From: Bacillota bacterium
GTDB lineage: Bacteria > Bacillota > Clostridia > Christensenellales > SZUA-584
DNA: 64,000 bases
NCBI GenBank assembly: GCA_023461435.1
Contig: JAEYLC010000048.1
Location: forward strand, 1-64,000
Reading direction: 5' to 3'
Both the position numbers and the translations under genes were made by a program. Under the pieces are notes generated by a model that searched no databases, had not been told where the DNA came from, and saw nothing but the letters and a program-made list of their open reading frames with translations. This document shows, in pieces, positions 17,326 through 26,195 of the stretch. The first letter of the stretch is position 1; the number at the start of each line of letters is the position of its first letter.

Positions 17326-18453
17326 TTAATAGCGACCGTCATATAAAGACTTCATATAATCTTTATAAATCGGATTATCCTCGTCTCCCTCTAAAACAAT
17401 CCGTATAATTTCTTCGCGAGATTCTACGCCCAAACTGTTATTGTTTACATACCCCATTGTTCTTTTCTCAACTTCAGGGTTTATCAGGTCAATTCCATGA
17501 ACCACGATAACACCGTCCACCTCTGTATAACAAATCTTACCACCCAGATTGATCAAATTACAGTACGTTTCAGTTTCAGCAAGATATGCTTCAGACTCTT
17601 TTAGCTTATTCATCCGATCGAAATAATCAATAACTAGATTAATACCAATACCTACCCCTGCGGTCACTCCCGCGGCAGCGCCTTCTGCAGCAAGACCTGA
17701 TGTTACTAAAATCGTTTCAAGTGTTTTATCTCTTGCAGCGCAAAGAACCTCTCTTGAAAGTGATTCTCCCAAACTGCCATCGTTCATGTAGTTTACATAA
17801 GCATACTGTCTATCTGTCCATGCATCTTGCGGACCTGTCATAAGTGGTGATCCAAGAGTAACGGATTTAAATTCTTCATACATTCTCGGAGGCGTATTGT
17901 GTGTTGTACCTTGTATACTCTTTTTCGCTATCTCTTCGCAGATTTGCAGTGACTGCATACGCTCAATACAGGTATTTATATATTTATTATCATGATATTT
18001 ACCAGGGTCTTCCCAAATTGTCGCAAATGCCAGCAACGATATGGAATCCGTCATTGTTTGTGTAATAAATTTCATTGTGTCTGTTTCGATGTTATTATAG
18101 GTTACATAACTAATAACCCTAGGTGTCATAGAATCTGGGTCTGGGTTCAGATTGTATCCGCTATTAATAAACTGCTCAATATCCTCGGGCTTCTCCATGC
18201 TAATAAAGACTGATATCAATGCTGCACAAAGCTACTCCGGTACATCGTCTGGGTTCTCCTGCATGATGTCTCTGATCTTCTCAAAGTCATATTCGTATAT
18301 CCTATTCCCGTTTTCATCCGTCGTTGCATTGCACAACCTGTCCGTATAAATCGCCGTGAGCGTGGACGACATAGTCTGTTTTATATTATTGCTGTTAAAA
18401 TTGCTGGAATTGATGTTTGTTGAACGGCCCATGACCGTATAATCACTCATCAT
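17326..18453 (-). pseudogene. LXG-like effector copy, N-truncated and broken by an in-frame TAG
   Basis: One reading frame of 376 codons runs from ATG 18453 to 17326, interrupted only by TAG at 18234-18232. Flanking residues align without a shift to the intact effectors: PDDVPE-stop-LCAALISVFISMEKPEDIEQF against AKDVPAELYTALISTFIDMEKPEDIKQF. The WXG-like N-terminal domain is missing: the frame starts at the MGxSTNIxSSNF segment that is residue ~101 of the 552-aa protein. The C-terminal half matches the 482-aa effector, including the Gly/Ala-rich helix EGAAAGVTAGVGIGI. A mutated GAG codon is the simplest cause. Confidence 0.8.
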
Positions 18454-18569
18454 TCTATGTTTTTAAAGTAACTCCCTTGCGTCTCCGTGTAGCGTAAGTC
18501 AGACTGCAACATTGAATCGAAATATTCATCACGAGCTACTCCGCATAGTTACAGATGTCCCATATGTGC

Positions 18570-19127
18570 CTATTTGTTATCCCAATCCTTCGGAAAGTAC
18601 TTTTCGAGTTCCAACATTTCATCATAGGCTAATTCTCTTGATTCATCCATAAGTTTCTCAAGCACATCGGAAGCGATTACATCGAGCCCTTCTTTCTCCA
18701 TATAAGCATCTATATAGGCATCCTCCAACGCATCTTTATAGTCTCTTACTGTTTCTCGTCCATAACTGCCATACCAAAAGAAAAAATCGTAAAATCTTTT
18801 ATATATTCCTTCATCATACTTTTGATAGAGATTTATCACCTCTTCCACAGTAGGCGCATAATCTGTTTTGGCTATCAACGAGTAAATATGCAGATTTAAT
18901 TTCAATTTATCCACATAAATTTCAATTCCATCGCCCAAATTAGCCTTTTTTTCATCCTTTTCATATTCATTATTTGGATCTGCTAAAACATCGGCAAGCT
19001 TAAGCCTTTCTAAAAGATCTGCTTGAAACTCTTCCTGCGTCTGTGCTGATTCTGCGGTCTTTGCACAAGCAGACAGCAAAATGACCGCCGCAAAGACGAA
19101 TATGAATGCGATAAATCGTCTCGCCAT
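18570..19127 (-). CDS. Lipoprotein of the island-specific family
   Basis: A 185-aa lipoprotein: MARRFIAFIFVFAAVILLSAC with lipobox LLSAC, then a soluble, acidic, Tyr/Phe-rich helical domain. It shares LGDGIEIYVDKLKLNLHIYSL and PTVEEVINLYQKYDEGIYKRFYDFFFWY with the lipoproteins at 19156 and 23390. The ATG at 19127 is preceded by AGGAG at 5 bases. The cell-surface location and position next to effector genes would fit an immunity protein that neutralises a toxin outside the membrane; this is inference. Confidence 0.8.
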   Translation of the reverse strand: MARRFIAFIFVFAAVILLSACAKTAESAQTQEEFQADLLERLKLADVLADPNNEYEKDEKKANLGDGIEIYVDKLKLNLHIYSLIAKTDYAPTVEEVINLYQKYDEGIYKRFYDFFFWYGSYGRETVRDYKDALEDAYIDAYMEKEGLDVIASDVLEKLMDESRELAYDEMLELEKYFPKDWDNK

Positions 19128-19155
19128 AGTTTCTCCTGCCTTCTCGTTGTTGCCG

Positions 19156-19716
19156 TTACTTCTTCTCAACCCTAAGCCATTTTAATAGCCTCTTATACGC
19201 ACCACTTGTTTCTGAATAATCTGGGTTTTCCTTAACATACGATTCCAAATCAATAAAATCATTAACTGTCCAATCATTCCAAGAATTTATTTGATTGAAT
19301 TCGTATCCATACTCTTTTCTATAGTTAATTGATGCCTCTAGCAAGGCGTTCTCGTAATCAAAACATGCAACTTCTCCACCGTTCATTCGATACCATTCAT
19401 AGAATTCATTAAATTTCTCAAATATTTCATCATCGTATTTATTGTATAGACTCTCTATCTCCTCCGCAGTTGGTACGTCTATGACTTCCCAATCAAGATC
19501 ATAGACATGCAAATCCATCTTTAAATCCTCCTCAAATATCTCAACGCCGTCACCAAGACTTACTTTTTTATAATCTATTTTATAATCAATATCAGGATTA
19601 ACCAATACATCATCCTTTTTTAACATTTTAAGGAATTCGGTTTTGAAATTTTCTTGGGTCTGCACCGATTCAACGGGTGTAGCGCAAGCAGACAGCATTG
19701 CTACCGTCAAGATCAA
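19156..19716 (-). CDS. Lipoprotein of the island family with a doubtful start codon
   Basis: A paralogue of the 185- and 201-aa lipoproteins: lipobox LSAC, then LGDGVEIFEEDLKMDLHVYDLDWEVIDVPTAEEI and NPDYSETSGAYKRLLKWL. The only usable start is TTG at 19716, leaving an 11-residue signal with no basic residue. The homologous position for the start (19746-19744, ten codons upstream, before SKRIISSFILIL) reads ATA, and a TAA lies two codons before it. The gene may start at ATA, be read by reinitiation from the upstream gene, or be silent. Confidence 0.65.
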   Translation of the reverse strand: MILTVAMLSACATPVESVQTQENFKTEFLKMLKKDDVLVNPDIDYKIDYKKVSLGDGVEIFEEDLKMDLHVYDLDWEVIDVPTAEEIESLYNKYDDEIFEKFNEFYEWYRMNGGEVACFDYENALLEASINYRKEYGYEFNQINSWNDWTVNDFIDLESYVKENPDYSETSGAYKRLLKWLRVEKK

Positions 19717-19749
19717 TATGAATGATGATATAATTCGTTTTGATATGTC

Positions 19750-20976
19750 TTATTCAAAACACTCGGGATATTCTTGCTCCAGCTTTACCATGTCTTCGTA
19801 CGTGAGCTTATCAACTTGATTTAATTTCTCTTCCTCAGAAAGATCAACACCGCTTTGTTTCAGATCATTATCATATGCAATTAATAGCGCACTATAGTAT
19901 TGTTTATCCGTTTTTGTGTCTCCACTGATTAGATACCAATCGATATAATCATTGATCGTCAATTCATTATTCTTAAGCTCTTCAGCACTGCCGCTTTTTA
20001 AGGCCTCCCCCACTTCTATCGCCGAGCAGCCGAGGCCGTCATTTTCTCTCGCCTTTGCAAACGCACGAAGCGCCATGTTCAGTCTGAATGGATCAATCGC
20101 CGACAAATTCACCTCATACTTTCCGTCATTTGTATAGCTAATGGATGCGCCCATATACAACGCATAAGAGGCATTCCCGTCTGTCACCAATTGTTTAGCA
20201 TGCGCCTCCGTCAACTTTGGTACTGCATTCTCTACAACCGTATTGAGCACACCCTGAATATGCTCTCTAAACGCCAGCACATTAACTGTATATATATTCT
20301 TCACGTTGCCCTTGTCATCAGATACTCCGAAGCTCAAAACAGCGTCGCATTCTACGTCCGGCACTCTTTCTATTTCTACACTGATTTTAGCAAAGCTTCC
20401 GTTCGGCTCTATGTTGGCATATTTTTTAGCTTGTTTGAGCAGTGAATAGCCAAATATCAGGTCTTGTATGCCGCAGTCACGGTCGACGAGATTTTCAAAT
20501 GTCATGTCAGTATTATCCAGAAGCCCTTTGCATCTTCTTGACATTTCGATTAGAACAGAGCTTACATCCCACTTTTGACTCTTGTCTGTCTTGATATACG
20601 CGCATTCCAGAAAAGTTTCTTTATCCTCGTCCGGCATCTCAGTGAATGTAATGATCAGCGCGCCATACATCGCATCGTCAACCGTTGCAGCATCGCTCTG
20701 CATCACTTCTTTGATGTAATCGAAGTTGTATTCGTATTCAGCTTGACCTTTATCCGTGCGCAGTTTATCAAGATAAACTGCAACCTCAGGTAAATCGGCA
20801 TTCGGTACGATGGCTTCGATGCTTAAATCGTTGTCTTGTCCATCACTCTGAGAAGTGAATATCATCGCATCCTCGATTTTCTCAAGAAGCGCAGGTTCTG
20901 TGGGTTGTGGTGCGCAGCTTGACAAAAAGCCTAAGCTTGCAGCAACAACTAATATTATTATAATTCGTTTTATCAT
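19750..20976 (-). CDS. Lipoprotein carrying the effector-type domain
   Basis: A 408-aa lipoprotein (signal IKRIIIILVVAASLGFLSSC). The mature part matches most of the 552-aa effector downstream of its WXG-like head: YEYNFDYIKEVMQ, DAMYGALIITFTEMP, ASYALYMGASISYTNDGKYEVN, LNMALRAFAKARENDGLG and SYEDMVKLEQEYPE-type ending. So the same ~370-residue domain is delivered either as a type VII-like substrate or as a lipid-anchored protein. AAGGGG lies 7 bases before the ATG. It could be a decoy or immunity protein derived from the effector, or a surface enzyme; no catalytic motif is seen. Confidence 0.8.
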   Translation of the reverse strand: MIKRIIIILVVAASLGFLSSCAPQPTEPALLEKIEDAMIFTSQSDGQDNDLSIEAIVPNADLPEVAVYLDKLRTDKGQAEYEYNFDYIKEVMQSDAATVDDAMYGALIITFTEMPDEDKETFLECAYIKTDKSQKWDVSSVLIEMSRRCKGLLDNTDMTFENLVDRDCGIQDLIFGYSLLKQAKKYANIEPNGSFAKISVEIERVPDVECDAVLSFGVSDDKGNVKNIYTVNVLAFREHIQGVLNTVVENAVPKLTEAHAKQLVTDGNASYALYMGASISYTNDGKYEVNLSAIDPFRLNMALRAFAKARENDGLGCSAIEVGEALKSGSAEELKNNELTINDYIDWYLISGDTKTDKQYYSALLIAYDNDLKQSGVDLSEEEKLNQVDKLTYEDMVKLEQEYPECFE

Positions 20977-21017
20977 AATATGGCCCCTTTTAACTTAATT
21001 ATCTTTATTTTATGGTT

Positions 21018-22676
21018 CTAAAAAAACTGCCCATATTCTTCTTCAAGCATTTTCATTTCTTCGTACGATAATTGATTTATGTATTCGTTAATTTCAACAG
21101 CGGAAAATGATAGCCCGCAATCTTTTGAGTATTGTTCATAAGCTCCGACAAGTGATGACCGATACTTTCTTTCCGCTGCACCCTCACCTTGCTCATCACT
21201 TTTGTTGTTAAACCAATCTGTACATTCAGTAAGCCTTGAGTAGTCCGAGTCCTTAGGCGTCAAAGCTCTGTATAATTCATCAAGCGTGTTATCTTTTATG
21301 GCCTGCTCTATAACGTCGGCGTCAATACCAAGCCCATCAGCTCCCACTTCGCCTTCTCTGTTTGCAAATGCACGAAGAGCCATATTTAAACAGTTTTGGT
21401 CAATAGCCATTTTGTTAACGGAGAAGGCACCATCACTTGTCACGCAAATAAATGCCCCCATATAAAACGCGCGTGATTCTTCTCCTTTTTGAATATTCTT
21501 CATAATATTTTCAACCGACTGGTTCGTCTTGCTCGCTCCTAAAATTGTTTCTAAAGCACTCTTTCCCTCAGACAGCGCGCCGGTAATCGCTGAAATGCCG
21601 GTAACGTCAAACAATTTCCCCAATGCAAAGTTTATCCCTTGGGTACATAATTCGTTTCCAACATCCACCTTAAAGGTCTGTGCTGTTCTGGCGTTGGTAT
21701 CATTCAGCAGTCCAGCTATATTCTCTCTAAATTGAAAAACATCAACACGAGCTAAGTCTTGATAGTATGGCATATCATATAATTGGCTACCGGAGTATTT
21801 GAACCTTAATCTGTAATCATATTCAGCCCGATTGCATTCCTCCTGTCCGGGTATATTCTCCAACATCACATCAAGCTTTCCATCCGCTTCGTCAACTCCA
21901 AAACCATTCATTAATAACATAGTTTGCATTAACAGTGTGCTGCTGAATACCTTTTTGTGAATATCGTTATTTGGATCCATCATTTCTTCAAAAGAAACAG
22001 CCATATTGTTAACTTCATCCTGATATAGAACAGCCATTGCTGAAAATACCGAACCAATATGCCATTCTGTATATCCATCTTGACCAACTGTTTTAATATA
22101 AGAATTTTCTATAAACCATTCCTTATTGCCCATATCCATATCAGTAAATGTGGATATCAGCGCATCATAAAGCTCATCCGGCACATCCTCCGCATTCCCC
22201 TGCATAATTCTCTTTAAATACTCTTGGTTATACTCTATAACAACATTTCCGTTTTTATCGAATGTTACTTCGCTCATTCTGCCCAAATAAAGCTTAGTCA
22301 GCCCTGGCGACATGTGCAGTTTTATATTACTGCCGTCAAAATTGCTGGAATGGATATTTGTTGAGTTGCCCATAATCGAAGCCAGATCTTTGAGGTATAT
22401 ACAGCAGTTCATTAGTTCTGTGTAATGGCTGTTCATCCTTGTTTTATATTGTCTATCCACACTAGCAACATTCGAAAAAATCGAATCGATCATGTTCATT
22501 GTGGTGTTGTTTTTCTCAAGAACACCCCTGTGATAGGAGGAAACACTGTTCACGGCATCCGAAATATCTACGCCCGCCGCGCTCGTACTCCCGGAAAAAT
22601 TCGATTCGTGTTGACTGATGCTATTGATAAGCAGTTTAAGATTGCCCTTGGATTCCGCTGAAAAATCTCTTCTCAT
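21018..22676 (-). CDS. LXG-like putative type VII effector (552 aa)
   Basis: Residues 1-105 form a helical head with FSGSTSAAGVDIS and no signal peptide, as in WXG/LXG substrates of the firmicute type VII (Ess/Yuk) system. Residues ~106-552 form the domain also found in the lipoprotein just downstream, with IEYNQEYLKRIMQGNAEDVPDELYDALISTFTDMD, ESRAFYMGAFICVTSDGAFSVN and LNMALRAFANREGE. The head strongly resembles that of the 482-aa effector. A small SACOL2603-type helper gene lies 14 bp upstream. No secretion machinery gene is in the window, so the route is inferred. No catalytic motif was recognised. Confidence 0.75.
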   Translation of the reverse strand: MRRDFSAESKGNLKLLINSISQHESNFSGSTSAAGVDISDAVNSVSSYHRGVLEKNNTTMNMIDSIFSNVASVDRQYKTRMNSHYTELMNCCIYLKDLASIMGNSTNIHSSNFDGSNIKLHMSPGLTKLYLGRMSEVTFDKNGNVVIEYNQEYLKRIMQGNAEDVPDELYDALISTFTDMDMGNKEWFIENSYIKTVGQDGYTEWHIGSVFSAMAVLYQDEVNNMAVSFEEMMDPNNDIHKKVFSSTLLMQTMLLMNGFGVDEADGKLDVMLENIPGQEECNRAEYDYRLRFKYSGSQLYDMPYYQDLARVDVFQFRENIAGLLNDTNARTAQTFKVDVGNELCTQGINFALGKLFDVTGISAITGALSEGKSALETILGASKTNQSVENIMKNIQKGEESRAFYMGAFICVTSDGAFSVNKMAIDQNCLNMALRAFANREGEVGADGLGIDADVIEQAIKDNTLDELYRALTPKDSDYSRLTECTDWFNNKSDEQGEGAAERKYRSSLVGAYEQYSKDCGLSFSAVEINEYINQLSYEEMKMLEEEYGQFF

Positions 22677-22690
22677 TTCGCGTCCCTACC

Positions 22691-22966
22691 TTACAGATCC
22701 ATATTGGCGGCGGCTTTTTTGTCCGCGTTCTTATAGGAGTTCGCCGTATTAGACATAAAAGTCACGGTGTTACTCACAAGCTCTATAAGCGCTTTTTGTA
22801 TGGTGCTGTACATCAGTACGGTCTGTTTTATCTCCTCAGGGGTAGGACCGCTCGATAATATTTGGGGCGGCACGATAGTGAGCCCTGCCACTTCGCTGCT
22901 TAGTGCCCTCAGCCTCTCAATATCCTGGCTGAAGCTGCTAAAATTAACCTTAATGCTGGAAGCCAT
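22691..22966 (-). CDS. Small WXG100-like helper (SACOL2603/TIGR04197-like)
   Basis: A 91-aa all-helical protein without signal peptide: two helices around VPPQILSSGPTPEEI, ending in TVTFMSNTANSYKNADKKAA. It shares the layout and the SNTANSYKNAD-type end with the 98-aa protein at 26196 (MTNTKSFFRNQDNN). Such proteins sit directly before LXG effector genes and are thought to pair with the effector head for secretion. GGAGGGG lies about 6 bases before the ATG, and the effector follows after 14 bp. Confidence 0.7.
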   Translation of the reverse strand: MASSIKVNFSSFSQDIERLRALSSEVAGLTIVPPQILSSGPTPEEIKQTVLMYSTIQKALIELVSNTVTFMSNTANSYKNADKKAAANMDL

Positions 22967-23009
22967 GCCTTGCCCCTCCTAAAAAAGATATTTGTCCGCG
23001 GTGTCAATA

Positions 23010-23207
23010 TCAAGTCAGATAGTTTCTTATGCATAATTTTGCGTCCAGCGATATTTGCCCCAAATCGCCGAGCATTTTTTCCGCATAAGAAATGTAGGCG
23101 TCCAGCCTGCTTGCGACATCGCCGCTCTTCAGCGCATTAGCGCTGATTGATTTTAAAATGAGGATATACTTAAAAAACAAAACCTCCAATGAATCGGCTC
23201 GATGTCT
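23010..23207 (-). pseudogene. Truncated WXG-like (DUF5344-type) gene
   Basis: An open frame of 65 codons after a TAA, without start codon or ribosome site, encodes FKYILILKSISANALKSGDVASRLDAYISYAEKM and ends IRNYLT-TGA. It lines up with the last two thirds of the 92-aa protein at 26507 (YMNSIQAVRDNALISG..., IKSYLNEID) but lacks the first helix and the last residues. It sits upstream of the 91-aa helper, where an intact cassette would carry this gene. Confidence 0.6.
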
Positions 23208-23271
23208 TTAATACTAAATATGCAAACAGTGCCGGTTATCTTGAAATACAAAGAAATAGCTTCATAACCTT

Positions 23272-23361
23272 TTACGTAGATTCTTGGGCTTGTTGAGGTA
23301 AACAGCCAGAAAGCAGGACCTCTGCCGTTAAGACTAATATGAATACAATAATTCTTGGCAA
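23272..23361 (-). pseudogene. Lipoprotein gene reduced to its signal peptide (29 codons)
   Basis: A TTG at 23361, preceded by AGGAG at 5-6 bases, opens PRIIVFILVLTAEVLLSGC (lipobox LSGC) followed by LPQQAQEST and TAA. It resembles the start of the island lipoproteins (RRFIAFILILTAAVMLLFSGC at 23390). It lies 29 bp after that gene's stop and has no mature domain. It could encode a short lipidated peptide, but a remnant is more likely. Confidence 0.6.
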
Positions 23362-23389
23362 ATTCACTCCTGAGTGGGCATCTTCCCGC

Positions 23390-23995
23390 TTATTTCTCAA
23401 CCCCGAGCCAATGTAGCAGTTTTTTATATGAAGTACCCGTCTCCGAATAATCAGGGTTTTCTTGCACATATGCCTCAAACTCAATTTTATCTTCAGTTGT
23501 TAATTCACTCCACGATTCAATATTATTATAATTATGGCCGTTTTCATCTTTATATAGCGTGAGAGCAGTAAGAATTCCGGACTCATAATAATCACACATG
23601 CTCTTTCCGTTCGCTCGTCTGTACCAACGGTAGAATTTATAAAATCTTTGATACACCTCATCATTATAATTAGAATAGAGGGGTTCTATCTCCTCAGCAG
23701 TGGGTGCGTCTATGACTTCCCAATCAAGCTCATAGACATGCAGATTTAACTTTAAATCTTCTTCAAATATCTCAACACCTTCATCAAGCTTAACTGTTTT
23801 ACTATCACCATCATAGCCCTCGAATACTAACAGCCCTAATTTATCCATTATCTGAACGTATTTTTCTTGGAACTCTTCCTGCGTTGTCCAATCTTGTAAC
23901 GATGATTCAAACGATTGTTGTTCTGCACAACCTGAGAAGAGCAGCATAACCGCTGCCGTCAAGATCAATATGAATGCTATAAACCGTCTCGTCAT
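23390..23995 (-). CDS. Lipoprotein of the island family (201 aa)
   Basis: MTRRFIAFILILTAAVMLLFSGC is a lipoprotein signal; the mature part has LDEGVEIFEEDLKLNLHVYELDWEVIDAPTAEEIEPLYSNYNDEVY and ends NPDYSETGTSYKKLLHWLGVEK, shared with the 186-aa protein at 19156. The ATG at 23995 has AAGGA 5-6 bases upstream; an ATG four codons earlier has none. It follows the membrane-anchored gene in the intact cassette and may be the second partner of the effector (inference). Confidence 0.8.
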   Translation of the reverse strand: MTRRFIAFILILTAAVMLLFSGCAEQQSFESSLQDWTTQEEFQEKYVQIMDKLGLLVFEGYDGDSKTVKLDEGVEIFEEDLKLNLHVYELDWEVIDAPTAEEIEPLYSNYNDEVYQRFYKFYRWYRRANGKSMCDYYESGILTALTLYKDENGHNYNNIESWSELTTEDKIEFEAYVQENPDYSETGTSYKKLLHWLGVEK

Positions 23996-24011
23996 AATTT
24001 CCTTCATTTTT

Positions 24012-24054
24012 GATAGTCAAAAACACTGCATTTAGATAGTCAAAAACACTGCAT
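24012..24054. repeat. 23-bp tandem duplication between two island genes
   Basis: GATAGTCAAAAACACTGCAT occurs twice, at 24012 and 24035, in the short gap between the 201-aa lipoprotein and the 217-aa membrane-anchored gene. The other cassette copy (around 16630) carries one related unit, so this is a recent local duplication. Confidence 0.6.
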
Positions 24055-24707
24055 CATTTTTCAGGTGCAATATACTCTATACTTTTTCCGTCTTCCGAAA
24101 CAACAGCGCGCCCATCTGCTATATATTTATCCTGAATACTTTTCAAATCCATTTCATAATTAGGATCGGCCTCTTTTTTGATTAATTCATCGATTATTTC
24201 AACTGGCAGAAAAAGTACTTTATTTGTGGGGAACGGTGCGTTATCGTTTGCGTATGCAAGATAGATATCTTTCAACTTTGAGCGGTATTCAATTTGTGTG
24301 TTCAAATATCTGTCTGCCCAATCATCAAGGTAATCGAATATTTCAGGATGCCTCCCGTTAGTATAAATTCGAACCTCTCCATTGTCCTCGAACTCTTGCG
24401 ATAAATAGTCGAGCACTTTATCATATGTTAAGCTACGGCCTGTTTCTTTTCTGTAACACGCTAAATTCATGTATAAGTTACAGGCAATCCCCTCAAAATT
24501 CGGTTGATCTGGGTTTATGGGTTTATATTTATAGAAATCGCCTTCTCTTCCTACAACTCCTCCAAAAAAGACGTTTTGATTACTATAGGACATTCTTAAT
24601 TCCTCCATATACTTCACCTTATTATCATTGATTATTGTTAATGTAACAGGAACAGCGGCTGCTATAATAATCAAAATGGCGATTACAAAAAGTATTTTCT
24701 TTTTCAT
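24054..24707 (-). CDS. Membrane-anchored protein, partner of an LXG-like effector (copy A)
   Basis: A 217-aa protein, paralogue of the one at 16649-17305: N-terminal membrane anchor (KKKILFVIAILIIIAAAVPVTL), then NFEGIACNLYMNLACYRKETGRSLTY and the same C-terminal region DELIKKEADPNYEMDLKSIQDKY. The ATG at 24707 has AAGGATAAG about 7 bases upstream; an ATG 11 codons earlier would overlap the effector. It starts 14 bp after the 482-aa effector gene, so it is probably its partner or immunity protein; the repeat of this order in copy B supports the link. Confidence 0.8.
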   Translation of the reverse strand: MKKKILFVIAILIIIAAAVPVTLTIINDNKVKYMEELRMSYSNQNVFFGGVVGREGDFYKYKPINPDQPNFEGIACNLYMNLACYRKETGRSLTYDKVLDYLSQEFEDNGEVRIYTNGRHPEIFDYLDDWADRYLNTQIEYRSKLKDIYLAYANDNAPFPTNKVLFLPVEIIDELIKKEADPNYEMDLKSIQDKYIADGRAVVSEDGKSIEYIAPEK

Positions 24708-24720
24708 ATTACTTATCCTT

Positions 24721-26169
24721 TTATTCTTTAATGCGACCATCGGCTAAAGCCAGTATGTAATCTTTATAAATTGGATTGTTTTCGTCTCCCTCCAAAACAA
24801 TCCGTATAATTTCATCGGGAGAGTTTACGCCAAAATTGTTATTGTTTACGTACCCCATTGTTCTTTTCTCAACTTCAGGGTTTTGCAGGTCAATTCCGTG
24901 GACCACGATGACATCGTCTACTTCTGTATAACATATCTTACCACCAAGCTTAATCAAATTATAATACGTTTCAGTTTCCGCAAGATATGCTTCAGATTCT
25001 TTTAACTTGTTCATCCGATCGATATAATCACTAACCGTTCCGATAACAATGCCTGCCACTGTGACTACTCCCCCAGCAGCGCTTTCTGCAGCAAGACCTG
25101 TACCTACCAAAATCGTTTCGAGTGTTTTATCTCTTGCAGCGTCAAGAACCCCGTTTCCAATTGACTCGGCTATACTGCCATCGTTAAGGTAGTTTATAAA
25201 GGTAAACTGTCTATCTTTCCATGCATCTTCCGGACCTGTCATAAGTGGTGATCCAAGCGGAATAGATTTCATTATCTCATATATACCTGGATTTGGATCG
25301 TATAAGCTGGCCATACCGTTGACACTTACTGGGGTGTTTTCTGCTACAGCTTCGGCTATTTGCAACAGCTGCATATGCTCAATACTTTTGTTTATCATCT
25401 TATTATCTTTATATTTACCTGGGTCTGACCAAATCGTCGCGAATGCCAGCGCTGTGACAGAATCCGTCATGAGTTGTGTAACTACTTTCATTGTGTCTGT
25501 CTCGATATAGTGTGTTCCCGCCCAGCCTATCAGCGGTGCCTCAGGGAATTTATCATTCAATTTATATCCACTATTGATAAACTGTTTAATATCCTCGGGC
25601 TTCTCCATGTCAATAAATGTTGATATCAGTGCTGTGTAAAGCTCTGCCGGTACATCTTTTGCATTACCCTGCATGATTTCTTTGATATAATCATAATTAT
25701 AGTTATATACTGTTTGTCCATCCACCGTCTGCCCAGTATCTGTTCGAAGCTCGCCAAGATAATAATTAACAACGGATTTTTCCATAGCACCTAGTTTTTT
25801 CTTTGCAGATTGCGTTATAGACTTTATCTGACAGCTTAACGCAACCAAATCAAATTTCGGGTTCATACCGGTTTTTAAACTGTTAATGTAGTTTAGGCAA
25901 TCTTTAAGCCAATCTGTTTTCTCTGCAATTTTTTTAGCATATATCTTATCTGTTTGCTGTTCGTCGTCTGCAATACACTGTACCCTTTGATTTGTTCGGT
26001 TGTTTTGCTCAATAATAGATTTATGATAAGATGTTGCTTTTTTTAAATACTCACTGATATTTACCCCCGCTGCTTCTGTACTTCCGGAAAACGAAATCGT
26101 ATCCTGATTCACATTATTGATATGTTGTTTAAGTGTACATATCGAATCCGAAGAAAAATTCCTGATCAT
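24721..26169 (-). CDS. LXG-like putative type VII effector (482 aa)
   Basis: An N-terminal helical head (~residues 1-115, with FSGSTEAAGVNIS) close to that of the 552-aa protein, then the shared YNYNYDYIKEIMQGNAKDVPAELYTALISTFIDMEKPEDI block, then a distinct C-terminal half with LGSPLMTGPEDAWKDRQ and a Gly/Ala-rich hydrophobic segment (LAAESAAGGVVTVAGIVIGTV) that could insert into a membrane. It has no signal peptide. The ATG at 26169 follows GAGGAAGGG; an earlier start at 26187 lies before that site. Three small helper genes lie directly upstream. A membrane-acting toxin is possible but unproven. Confidence 0.75.
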   Translation of the reverse strand: MIRNFSSDSICTLKQHINNVNQDTISFSGSTEAAGVNISEYLKKATSYHKSIIEQNNRTNQRVQCIADDEQQTDKIYAKKIAEKTDWLKDCLNYINSLKTGMNPKFDLVALSCQIKSITQSAKKKLGAMEKSVVNYYLGELRTDTGQTVDGQTVYNYNYDYIKEIMQGNAKDVPAELYTALISTFIDMEKPEDIKQFINSGYKLNDKFPEAPLIGWAGTHYIETDTMKVVTQLMTDSVTALAFATIWSDPGKYKDNKMINKSIEHMQLLQIAEAVAENTPVSVNGMASLYDPNPGIYEIMKSIPLGSPLMTGPEDAWKDRQFTFINYLNDGSIAESIGNGVLDAARDKTLETILVGTGLAAESAAGGVVTVAGIVIGTVSDYIDRMNKLKESEAYLAETETYYNLIKLGGKICYTEVDDVIVVHGIDLQNPEVEKRTMGYVNNNNFGVNSPDEIIRIVLEGDENNPIYKDYILALADGRIKE

Positions 26170-26195
26170 ATTTTTTCCCTTCCTCAAAGAGTATA

